Assembly: GCA_035761805.1 (NCBI GenBank)
Contig: DASTQL010000069.1
Location: forward strand, 1 to 12,201
Length of the DNA stretch: 12,201 bases
DNA from: DASTQL01 sp035761805
GTDB lineage: Bacteria > Actinomycetota > Actinomycetes > Jiangellales > Jiangellaceae
Reading direction: 5' to 3'
Position numbers and translations under genes: made by a program. Shown here piece after piece: positions 1 through 5,804 of this stretch; within the stretch, counting starts at the first letter, position 1; each line of letters opens with the position of its first letter. The notes under the pieces are model-generated. The model was not told the origin of the DNA and ran no database searches. It saw only the letters and a program-made list of their open reading frames with translations.

Positions 1-872
1 TCCTGGACCGCGTCGACGACGCAGGCGGGTTCAAGCCCTTCGACGTCATCCACGACCACTGCGGCTTCACCGCGCTCGCCATGGCCAATCGGATCGACGT
101 ACCGGTCGTGCACACCCTGCATGGCCCGTTCGTACCGTCCACGTCGCAGTTCTACGCCCAGCACGGCCACAAGGGGCACATCGTCGGCATCAGCGAGGCG
201 CAGACAGCCTCGGCGCCGAAAGGGATGCGGGTCCATGACGTCATCCCGAACCCGATCGACGTCGACGCGTGGCCCTTCGTGCCGGTCAAGGACGACTACC
301 TGCTTTGGGTCGGCCGCATGCACCCCACCAAGGGCGCCGACCGCGCGATCGAGGCGGCCAGGCGGGCCGACAAGCGCATCATCCTGGCTGGCCCGATCCA
401 GCCCGGCCAGGAGCGGTACTTCCGGGACGAGGTGCAACCGCACGTCGACCAGGACCGGGTGCAGTACGTCGGGGAGATCGGCGGCGACATCAAGCGCAGC
501 CTCTTCGCCCACGCGGCCGCGCTGCTCATGCCCATCCGGTGGAACGAGCCGTTCGGCATGGTCATGGTCGAGGCGATGGCATGCGGCACGCCGGTGATCT
601 CGTTCGACGAGGGCGCAGCACGCGAGATCGTGGCGCAGGGCACGAGCGGCTTCCTCGTCGCGGACGAGGAGGAGATGGCTGCCGCTGTCCGAATGGTCGA
701 TGACATCGATCCCAAGCTCTGCCGCGAGCACGTCGAAGCGCGGTTCGCCGTCGACAGCGTCGCGAAGGCGTACGAGGCGGTGTACGCAGGGCTTACGAAC
801 AGGAAGCCGGCCGCCGTCGTGCCCATCGAGCACGCTTTCCGCCATCCCACGCGGATCGCGGCCATCGCGTGA
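1..872 (+). CDS. Glycosyltransferase family 4 protein, 5'-truncated by the window edge
   Basis: A retaining GT-B glycosyltransferase that would transfer a sugar from a nucleotide-sugar donor; the acceptor cannot be read from sequence. The frame is open from base 3, so the ATG at 81 is internal: the residues before it (DVIHDHCGFTALAMAN) belong to the same fold, and the true start lies left of the window. Visible landmarks are the N-domain strand VPVVHTLHGPF, the start of the donor domain at YLLWVGRMHPTKG, and the GT4 signature EPFGMVMVEAMACGTPVISF (EX7E motif, nt about 547-606), followed by GAAREIV. The C-terminus closes with an FAVDSVAKAYEAVY helix typical of the family. No signal peptide or membrane segment is visible in the part present, so it is probably cytoplasmic. 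No other glycan gene lies downstream, so pathway context must be to the left. The family call is secure; specificity is unknown. Confidence 0.93.
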   Translation, partial: LDRVDDAGGFKPFDVIHDHCGFTALAMANRIDVPVVHTLHGPFVPSTSQFYAQHGHKGHIVGISEAQTASAPKGMRVHDVIPNPIDVDAWPFVPVKDDYLLWVGRMHPTKGADRAIEAARRADKRIILAGPIQPGQERYFRDEVQPHVDQDRVQYVGEIGGDIKRSLFAHAAALLMPIRWNEPFGMVMVEAMACGTPVISFDEGAAREIVAQGTSGFLVADEEEMAAAVRMVDDIDPKLCREHVEARFAVDSVAKAYEAVYAGLTNRKPAAVVPIEHAFRHPTRIAAIA

Positions 873-894
873 GCGCTTAGGAAGCATGCGTCGA

Positions 895-916
895 GCCGGC
901 GACGCAGGTCGCCGGC
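895..916 (+). terminator. Perfect 9-bp hairpin after the glycosyltransferase
   Basis: Arm GCCGGCGAC is followed by loop GCAG and the exact complementary arm GTCGCCGGC. It starts 22 nt after the glycosyltransferase stop codon. No T-tract follows, so it is not a classical intrinsic terminator, but strong GC hairpins without a U-tail are common at gene ends in high-GC actinobacteria. The termination role is inferred from position and stem strength. Confidence 0.55.
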
Positions 917-1342
917 GGTGTGACGCTCTGGGAGGGTCGACCGTACTGCGGGTCCGCCTACCCGGTCAGGTCGATGCCGACGAGGCTGCCCCGCGAACAG
1001 CTCGCGGCGTTCTGACCCGGGCCGCTCATGGCCTTTCCGAGCGGCATCAGCCGGGGTGAGGAGGGGTGAGCCCACATCGGCGGCGTCGTCCGGCGGCACA
1101 GTGACGAGCACCCTTCGCGGTGCCTGGTGAGCGGGTGCGTATCGTCGCCGGGTCGGACCGGCGCTCCCACGCTGATCGGTGTCCGAAGTCGATCGGCACG
1201 TGGCCAGCCATGGATGATCCCGTCGATCCCGACGGCCGCCTGGGCACGCCGTCCACTTGGGTTGGCGGTCTGGCCGTGCGGGCCGGCTCGTCGGGACCGG
1301 CCCGCGGCTACCGTCGTGTGAGGAGCCGAGGTAGGAGGCGTC
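917..1342. other. Gene-poor stretch upstream of the SHOCT/multicopper oxidase unit
   Basis: About 425 bp with no convincing gene. Open frames on both strands are arginine/serine/proline-rich, lack a good ribosome binding site and resemble no family. It should carry the promoter for the SHOCT-oxidase pair, but I see no clear -35/-10 pair. A hexamer TACCGT near 1309-1314 is a weak -10 candidate. A small hairpin (GCACC/GGTGC, 1108-1123) and the larger inverted repeat at 1278-1305 are the only structures seen. I see no recognisable copper-responsive operator. Confidence 0.5.
1278..1305. promoter_or_regulatory. 9-bp perfect inverted repeat upstream of the SHOCT gene
   Basis: Arms GCGGGCCGG (1278-1286) and CCGGCCCGC (1297-1305) are separated by 10 nt. 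The repeat ends 37 nt before the SHOCT start codon, so it lies in the promoter or 5' leader of the SHOCT-oxidase unit. It could be a repressor operator or an mRNA hairpin. Chance GC-rich symmetry is also possible. Confidence 0.35.
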
Positions 1343-1582
1343 ATGGGGCCAGGCGGCTTCGGTATGGGCTGGATGTGGCTGTGGTGGCTGCTTCTCCTCG
1401 TCGGGGTGGTGGTCGTGGGGGTCGGACTGATGCTGGCGTGGCGGTCCGGCGACCGGTCCCGGGGCGGCGGTACGGCACGTCGTCCTTCGTCAGCGCGGGA
1501 GATCCTGGACGAGCGGTTCGCACGCGGCGAGATCGACGAGGACGAGTACCGTGCGCGGCGGCGGGTGCTCGATGAACGCTGA
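1343..1582 (+). CDS. Small SHOCT-domain membrane protein
   Basis: A 79-residue protein. The Gly/Met/Trp-rich N-terminus leads into one strong transmembrane helix (residues about 9-32, WMWLWWLLLLVGVVVVGVGL). A basic linker follows, then a C-terminal SHOCT motif (about 49-79, AREILDERFARGEIDEDEY), the short helical hairpin usually found at protein termini. The start is fixed by AGGAGG at 1333-1338, four bases before the ATG. It lies 13 bp upstream of the multicopper oxidase start on the same strand, so the two are almost certainly co-transcribed. SHOCT proteins with one membrane helix often accompany metal-handling or envelope genes. The molecular role is unknown; anchoring or oligomerisation is a guess. 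Existence and domain call are firm. Confidence 0.9.
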   Translation: MGPGGFGMGWMWLWWLLLLVGVVVVGVGLMLAWRSGDRSRGGGTARRPSSAREILDERFARGEIDEDEYRARRRVLDER

Positions 1583-1595
1583 ACGAGGAGTGGGG

Positions 1596-3086
1596 ATGAC
1601 CCGCCGGCAGGCGCTGCTGCTCGCTGGTGCGGGCGTGGTCGGTGCCGGTGTCGGGGTCACGGGGCTGCTGCGGCGCTGGGGCTCCCCGCCCGGCGGGCCG
1701 TCGAGCAGCCTGTCCAGCGAGCCGGGTCCGACCGGGTCCGCGCTCCGGGAGCCGGAGTCGATCGCGAGTGAGGGCGGCAGCCTGCACGTCACCCTCACCG
1801 CGGCGGCCGGCCGCGTCGATCTCGCGGGGCGGTCGGTGCGAGCGCTGTCCTACAACGGCTCTGTGCCCGGGCCGACCTTGCGGTTACGCCCCGGCGACCG
1901 CATGACGCTCGACCTGGAGAATCGGCTCGGCACTGCGACGAACCTTCATGTGCACGGGCTGCACGTCTCCCCGGCGGGGAACAGCGACAACGTCTTCGTG
2001 CATGTCGAAGAGGGCGAGACCTTCCGGTACGAGTACGAGATCCCGCGGGACCACGCGGCCGGCACGTTCTGGTACCACCCCCACCTCCACGGCCTGGTGG
2101 CCGACCAGCTCTTCGGTGGCCTGGCCGGGGCGATCGTCATCCAGCGGGACGACACGGTGTCGTTGCCGGTCGACCGGGAGCGCATGCTCGTCGTCACCGA
2201 CGTCACTCTCGACGGCGACCGGGTCGCCCAGGTGTCCATGCGAGACCGGATGATGGGCCGCGAGGGCGACCTCGTGCTCGTCAACGGCCAGCTCGAGCCG
2301 ACGGTGACCGTCGCACCCGGTGGCCGTGAGCACTGGCGGCTGATCAACGCCTGTACTTCGCGCTTCCTGCGACTGCGCACCGACGGAGCCGAGTTCCTGC
2401 AGGTTGCCGGGGACGCCGGTCTCCTGGCTGCGCCCACTCCGGTCGAGCGGGTGCTGCTGGCACCCGGCAACCGGACCGAGCTACTCGTCCGAGTGCCCGA
2501 GCCCGGCAGGTACCGGCTGCTCACTGAGCCGGTCGACCGAGGCAGCGCAGGGATGGGAGGGATGGGCGGGATGATGAGCGGCCGAGCCGCGGGCGGAGAA
2601 GCGACGGTGACCCTGCTGCACGTCGGGGCCACCGGACCGGCGGTGCAACCAGCGGCGCTGCCCCGCCGGCTGGCCGAGCTCGACGACCTCCGCGGGCTCG
2701 GCCTCGAACGCGAGCGGAGGCTGACCATGGCCATGGGCATGGGCATGGGGCGTGGCGTCGGCCTCACCATCGACGGCAGGGAGTTCGACGCCGCTCGCGT
2801 CGACACGACCGTCCGGCTGGGCACCGTGGAAGAGTGGACGATCATCAACGACAGCCCGATGGACCACCCGTTCCACCTGCATGTGTGGCCGATGCAGGTC
2901 CTGGCGCGCGACGGCAGGCCGGTGGACGGCAGCCCCCAGTGGCTCGACGTCGTCAACGTCGCAGCCCGCACAAGTGTCACCGTACGTGTGCGCCTCAACG
3001 ACTTCCCCGGCCGCACGGTCTACCACTGCCACATCCTGGACCACGAAGACCTCGGGATGATGGGCGTCGTCGAGGCGACCGGCTAA
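1596..3086 (+). CDS. Multicopper oxidase, Tat-exported, CueO/laccase-like
   Basis: A copper enzyme that oxidises a substrate (cuprous ion, phenolics or similar) and reduces O2 to water, acting outside the membrane. The ATG at 1596 is chosen because AGGAG (1586-1590) sits five bases upstream; it gives 496 residues. In-frame starts at 1551 and 1572 overlap the SHOCT gene and lack this site. The N-terminus MTRRQALLLAGAGVVGAG is a twin-arginine leader. All copper motifs are present: HVHG (118-121), WYHPHLHG (159-166), HPFHLH (424-429) and HCHILDHEDLGM (477-488, with Cys478 for type-1 copper and Met488 as axial ligand). Two Met-rich segments lie at about 319-328 and 378-386. In CueO such segments bind copper, which favours a cuprous oxidase, but sequence alone cannot separate this from a laccase. 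Confidence 0.95.
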   Translation: MTRRQALLLAGAGVVGAGVGVTGLLRRWGSPPGGPSSSLSSEPGPTGSALREPESIASEGGSLHVTLTAAAGRVDLAGRSVRALSYNGSVPGPTLRLRPGDRMTLDLENRLGTATNLHVHGLHVSPAGNSDNVFVHVEEGETFRYEYEIPRDHAAGTFWYHPHLHGLVADQLFGGLAGAIVIQRDDTVSLPVDRERMLVVTDVTLDGDRVAQVSMRDRMMGREGDLVLVNGQLEPTVTVAPGGREHWRLINACTSRFLRLRTDGAEFLQVAGDAGLLAAPTPVERVLLAPGNRTELLVRVPEPGRYRLLTEPVDRGSAGMGGMGGMMSGRAAGGEATVTLLHVGATGPAVQPAALPRRLAELDDLRGLGLERERRLTMAMGMGMGRGVGLTIDGREFDAARVDTTVRLGTVEEWTIINDSPMDHPFHLHVWPMQVLARDGRPVDGSPQWLDVVNVAARTSVTVRVRLNDFPGRTVYHCHILDHEDLGMMGVVEATG

Positions 3087-3304
3087 GCCCAGGCCGGCCA
3101 ACGGCACCTGGCGCCACCATCAACCATGTGCCCGACCGCGGCACAGAGCGGGCGTTGCGGCCTCGCCATGACGTCAGCAGGCCTGCTCGGTGGGAGTCGA
3201 GTACTGCGGCGTAACGCGCCGGGGTATCGGCGGCCTCGGCACGTGGCCCAGCTGCCGTGCTGGAGGATTGCTGGGTGGGGGCCGTGCTGGAGTTCCGCGG
3301 GCCG
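3087..3304. other. Convergent intergenic region
   Basis: 218 bp between the ends of the multicopper oxidase (plus) and the membrane protein (minus). Terminators for both would be expected here, but I see no strong hairpin with a T-tract, only short GC-rich symmetries near 3090-3115. A 12-bp direct repeat lies at its right side. Open frames crossing it show no family features. Confidence 0.5.
3254..3292. repeat. 12-bp direct repeat GCCGTGCTGGAG, two copies
   Basis: Exact copies at 3254-3265 and 3281-3292, with starts 27 bp apart, just beyond the 3' end of the minus-strand membrane protein. Function unknown; it may be the trace of a small tandem duplication. Confidence 0.45.
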
Positions 3305-3937
3305 TCAGGCAGCCATGACCTGTCGTGGTTGCGGTGTCGGTGTCGATGCTGCGCCGGCGATCCGGCGGCCGAGGATGCCGTAGACGAACATGACCGGCAG
3401 CGCGGCACTGCCCATCGAGGTGACTTCGGTGATCCCGAAGGCCAGTGGGATGAGCAGCGCGAGCGGGAGCGCCGGCAGGGTCGGCCGGAACCGCTTCACC
3501 ACCAGGGTTACGCCCAGGACGGCCGAGCTCAGCAGGGTCAGCAAGAAGCCGGGGAGAGACAGGAACCACGCCAGGGTGAACAGCGTGCCTTCGATGCCGT
3601 CGCCGTTGTAGTCGCCGGTCCACTGGGTCCAGTTGGTCAGGAGGAGGACCGCCCCGGTGGCCAGCGTGTACGCGGCGATGGCGGACCGCCACGCCCACTT
3701 CTCGAGCCCGACCGGCAGCCGTCGGAGGTAGACGACGTAGGCGCACAGGGTGAACGCCAGGGACACCGGGAACAGATCTTGCCCGTAGGTGATGTAGACG
3801 ACGTCCGGGTGGCCCCAGTCCAGCAGCGGCTGCAGCAGGTCGGCCGCCGGTTCGGCCCAGGCCGCGGTGAGCTGCTGTTGCAGGTCTTCCTTGCCGTGAG
3901 TGGTGGCGTGCCGGGCCAGCGCGTGTAGCTGCCCCAC
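3305..3937 (-). CDS. Polytopic membrane protein, probably N-terminally truncated by an in-frame stop
   Basis: A hydrophobic 210-residue protein of a family I cannot name. It has about five membrane segments: YGQDLFPVSLAFTLCAYVVY, RSAIAAYTLATGAVLLL, LFTLAWFLSLPGFLLTLL, LPLALLIPLAFGI and AALPVMFVYGIL. A soluble N-terminal part is rich in H, Q and E. The only available start is a GTG at 3935-3937, which has no ribosome binding site. The same frame continues upstream through a single TGA (3950-3952) into VLIGRFAWVMA, so the intact gene was probably 3305-4006, with a first membrane helix FAWVMA-(W)-VGLVVG now split. GGAG at 4012-4015, five bases before GTG 4004-4006, supports that original start. 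It lies downstream of a broken tetR gene on the same strand. Coding is clear; whether it is functional is doubtful. Confidence 0.75.
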   Translation of the reverse strand: MGQLHALARHATTHGKEDLQQQLTAAWAEPAADLLQPLLDWGHPDVVYITYGQDLFPVSLAFTLCAYVVYLRRLPVGLEKWAWRSAIAAYTLATGAVLLLTNWTQWTGDYNGDGIEGTLFTLAWFLSLPGFLLTLLSSAVLGVTLVVKRFRPTLPALPLALLIPLAFGITEVTSMGSAALPVMFVYGILGRRIAGAASTPTPQPRQVMAA

Positions 3938-4006
3938 GACCAGGCCGACTCAGGCCATCACCCATGCGAATCGACCGATCAGGACCTGCGTCGTCACGGA
4001 CACCAC
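3938..4006 (-). pseudogene. Detached 5' end of the membrane-protein gene
   Basis: Translating minus from GTG 4006 gives VVSVTTQVLIGRFAWVMA, then TGA at 3950-3952, then VGLVVGQLHALARH, which runs straight into the downstream protein. One TGG-to-TGA change would rejoin them. The ribosome binding site GGAG at 4012-4015 is correctly spaced for GTG 4006. This is inference from frame continuity and helix completion; no homologue was aligned. Confidence 0.6.
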
Positions 4007-4191
4007 GACGTCTCCGTCTGTCCCGGCGCCGGGCGGCGCCGCTGTGGATCACGCTGGGGACGAGGGCTGCCGCGGTCGTCGGCGTACGGGTTGGTCCTCG
4101 GCTCCACCCCTGGTTTGGCCGGCGCTGGCCCCTGCTCGTGTCGCTCACCGCGGCGGCGGTGTTGCTGCTGATCCCGTGGGCCGGCCCGTAG
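3964..4191 (+). CDS. Uncertain small ORF with one C-terminal membrane helix
   Basis: 75 residues: an Arg-rich first half, then PLWITLGTRAAAVVGVRVG and a hydrophobic C-terminus RRWPLLVSLTAAAVLLLIPW that stops within the helix end. The third codon positions are GC-rich in its second half, as expected of coding sequence, but the antisense frame shares the same third positions, so this does not decide the strand. No good ribosome binding site precedes the ATG, and it overlaps the detached 5' end of the minus-strand membrane gene. It could be a gene remnant or a shadow frame. I do not recognise a family. Confidence 0.22.
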   Translation: MRIDRSGPASSRTPRRLRLSRRRAAPLWITLGTRAAAVVGVRVGPRLHPWFGRRWPLLVSLTAAAVLLLIPWAGP

Positions 4192-4253
4192 CTGGACGAG
4201 CTGTCCACGCCGGGCGCGGATTCCTCGGGGGCCGAAGCGCTCCATGGCGCTGA

Positions 4254-4358
4254 TCAGGTCAGCGGGGGACGGCTGCGCGAGGCGTCGACCTGCTTCTGGT
4301 TGCGGGCGTCCAGCCGGGTGCGCGGAAGGTCCGTGGCCCTGCTCGCGAGGCGATGCAT
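4254..4358 (-). CDS. Possible 34-residue ORF coupled to tetR
   Basis: Starts four bases after the tetR stop codon, with AGGAG eight bases before its ATG, overlapping the tetR end. The product is basic and hydrophilic: MHRLASRATDLPRTRLDARN, then QKQVDASRSRPPLT and TGA. Good translation signals and spacing argue it was once a translated downstream gene. Its shortness and the open frame continuing after the TGA suggest it may be the 5' remnant of a longer broken gene. No family recognised. Confidence 0.35.
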   Translation of the reverse strand: MHRLASRATDLPRTRLDARNQKQVDASRSRPPLT

Positions 4359-4362
4359 GGGG

Positions 4363-4886
4363 TCACTCCTGCGGTGGGTAGGTGCGGGTGGACATGTGCA
4401 GCAGTTGCGGCGCCAGCACGGGTGAAGCGGCCCTGCTCGTGGCCGCGTCCGGTTCGTTGGCCGGCTGCTGGGTGACCATCCCCACGAACAGGAGGGACAG
4501 CAGCGCCTCTCCCTCGTCGGTGGCCGCGGCCGGGTGCAGCTGGGCCCGGTCGGCGGCGGCCTTCACCGCCGCCGTCAGGGCGGGCAGGCCGGGCGCGGCA
4601 TCGGCGGCCGTCGATCGGAAGACCGCCAACACCTCGGAGGCGGCGCGCGCGAACAGGGCGTCGTAGACCGCCAGCTTGGACGGGAAGGACTTATACAGCG
4701 AAGGCCGTCGCAGCCCGATCCGGCGGGCGACCTCGGACAGGCTCAGGCCCGCCACCCCGTGCTCGCCCACACCGCGACCGCGGTGTCAAGGATCTCTCAG
4801 AGCGTCTGCTGGCGACGTCGTCGGCGTCGATCAACAGCCGCCCCGCCGGTCTTGCGGGTGGGCGGGAGCTCGTGAGCCGCGGACAT
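4363..4886 (-). pseudogene. TetR/AcrR-family regulator, disrupted by nonsense and frameshift
   Basis: TetR regulators bind DNA as dimers through an N-terminal helix-turn-helix and release it when a ligand binds. The original start is ATG 4884-4886, behind GGGGAGAGG (4894-4902). It reads MSAAHELPPTRKTGGAAV, then six arginines and QQTL, then TGA at 4797-4799 (codon 30), then EILDTAVAVW. One base is then missing between 4765 and 4764, and the +1 frame resumes as EHGVAGLSLSEVARRIGLRR, then PSLYKSFPSK, the classic TetR recognition helix region, and runs to TGA at 4363-4365. A fragment could start at GTG 4768-4770 (135 residues), but it lacks the first DNA-binding-domain helix and has no ribosome binding site. 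The C-terminal ligand domain is also short. Two independent lesions make a functional repressor unlikely, unless they are sequence errors. Confidence 0.8.
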
Positions 4887-4893
4887 CGGGTCG

Positions 4894-4919
4894 CCTCTCC
4901 CCGGCGATATCCCATTCTA
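4894..4919 (-). promoter_or_regulatory. -10 hexamer and ribosome binding site of the tetR pseudogene
   Basis: Minus-strand TAGAAT (4919-4914) matches the -10 consensus at five of six positions and lies inside the imperfect dyad CCCTAGAATGGG. GGGGAGAGG (4902-4894) lies seven bases before the ATG. The implied leader is about 20 nt. I see no -35 box at 16-18 bp. The dyad over the -10 would suit autorepression (inference). Confidence 0.45.
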
Positions 4920-5224
4920 GGGCCATGGGCTCTGGCCGGGCTGGCAAGGGGCATCTCGCCGGGAGCAGTGCTGGAGGCACGGAGCGCGATCGAGCCTCGC
5001 TGAGCTCGCGTCGGCGGCTTCGTCCGCGGGATCGGGCCCGGCGCATACGACGTCCACTGCCCTGGGGGGCCGTCCACAGATGAGATCGCTGCGTAGCTCC
5101 GCCGGCCGAGTCGGTGCCTCGGGACGGACTGGTGAGTCAACCCGGACTGCGGGCTGAAGACACGCTCGTACCAAGACATGGTGCCCGCGCTCGCGCACCT
5201 CGTGGCTGCTGGGCGCACAGTCCG
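4920..5224. other. Intergenic, no convincing gene
   Basis: About 305 bp between the tetR promoter and the end of the DUF6510 gene. Long open frames cross it on the minus strand, but they are proline/serine/arginine-rich and have no family features. I see no RNA gene, repeat or clear promoter here. Confidence 0.5.
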
Positions 5225-5238
5225 AGCCGAACTCGGCT
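5225..5238 (-). terminator. Short hairpin over the DUF6510 stop codon
   Basis: AGCCGA (5225-5230) and TCGGCT (5233-5238) form an exact inverted repeat with a two-base centre; in RNA it would fold as a 5-bp stem with a four-base loop. It overlaps the minus-strand stop codon (5237-5239). No T-tract follows, so a termination role is only possible. Confidence 0.3.
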
Positions 5239-5509
5239 AGGTCTCCGCCGGCAGCGGGATCTGCAGGCTCACCGCGCCGCGAACATCGAGCCAGGCGGCG
5301 GCCGGCCCGCGGAAGTAGCGTAGAACGACCTCGTCGCAGCCAGGGCACCGCGCCACCAGTCCGGGTGCTCGGCTGTAGACGCGCAGGGTTGCGACCGGGC
5401 CGGTGCGGCCGCATGAGGCGCACTGCTCGATGGCAGCGGTCATGTCGAGTGCGAACACCTCCAGGAGTGGTCCGGCGAGGGCGTTGCCGTCCACGTAGTC
5501 GTAAGCCAT
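5237..5509 (-). CDS. DUF6510 family protein with a four-cysteine zinc-ribbon pattern
   Basis: A 90-residue soluble protein beginning MAYDYVDGNALAGPLLEVFA, the conserved opening of the DUF6510 family. Two Cys pairs (C30-X2-C33 in CASCG and C55-X2-C58 in CPGC) look like a zinc ribbon. The C-terminal half, YFRGPAAAWLDVRGA, is also family-like. ATG 5507-5509 is preferred over the longer frame because GAAGGGGG sits five bases upstream and the extra N-terminus is low-complexity. It follows a DUF2007 gene by 57 bp on the same strand, probably as an operon. The function of the family is unknown; nucleic-acid or protein binding is only a guess from the zinc ribbon. Confidence 0.85.
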   Translation of the reverse strand: MAYDYVDGNALAGPLLEVFALDMTAAIEQCASCGRTGPVATLRVYSRAPGLVARCPGCDEVVLRYFRGPAAAWLDVRGAVSLQIPLPAET

Positions 5510-5567
5510 CCCAACCCCCTTCTCACGAGTCCTGACGGGCTTCCGTGGAGCCGGACTCAGCCGAGAC

Positions 5568-5804
5568 TCAGCCGCCCCCGACGGGTCCGGCGTCATCGGC
5601 GGCGGCCAGGAGCCGACGGGCCGAGGCCTCATCGGAGGCGGCAACCAGGACGCGGACACCCTCCATCTGCAGCTGCGGGTACTGTCCGCCGGCATCGTCT
5701 GCCACCACGGCTGCTCTCAAGCCGTGACTGCGCAGCATGCCGACGATCAGTTCCGCCTCTGTGCGGCTGGTGACGACCGCCACAGACACAGTCGCGCCGT
5801 CCAC
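5568..5804 (-). CDS. DUF2007-like small protein
   Basis: 78 residues with a beta-alpha-beta pattern: VSVAVVTSRTEAELIVGMLR, SHGLRAAVVADDAGG, then QLQMEGVRVLVAASDEASAR and a helix. This matches the DUF2007 (putative signal-transducing protein) fold, in which the start reports a value, the helix spans two sequence positions and V-V-A-A-x-D-E-A-x-A closes the domain. The GTG at 5802-5804 is supported by AGAGGAG about eight bases upstream. It is the first gene of a likely two-gene unit with the DUF6510 gene. Soluble and cytoplasmic, with no membrane segment. The biochemical role is not established for the family. Confidence 0.82.
   Translation of the reverse strand: MDGATVSVAVVTSRTEAELIVGMLRSHGLRAAVVADDAGGQYPQLQMEGVRVLVAASDEASARRLLAAADDAGPVGGG

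Noticed and set aside
296..1111. 271-residue open frame antisense to the glycosyltransferase
   Set aside because: Ser/Arg-rich, overlaps a gene with conserved GT4 motifs on the other strand, and has no recognisable domain.
1108..1123. GCACC/GGTGC hairpin considered as part of a tRNA or riboswitch
   Set aside because: No further stems fit a tRNA cloverleaf or a known riboswitch fold.
1572..1595. Upstream starts for the multicopper oxidase at 1551 and 1572
   Set aside because: They overlap the SHOCT gene and add residues before the twin-arginine leader; AGGAG is correctly spaced only for ATG 1596.
1946..3016. 356-residue frame antisense to the multicopper oxidase
   Set aside because: Low-complexity Ser/Arg/Thr composition; the sense strand has all copper motifs.
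3174..4208. Long open frame on the minus strand (344 residues)
   Set aside because: Arg/Pro/Ala-rich frame overlapping the clear membrane-protein gene in another frame; no family features and no ribosome binding site. It is a high-GC shadow.
4691..5423. Two long minus-strand frames upstream of tetR
   Set aside because: No ribosome binding site, no domain, Pro/Arg/Ser-rich. The first overlaps the tetR gene in the wrong frame.
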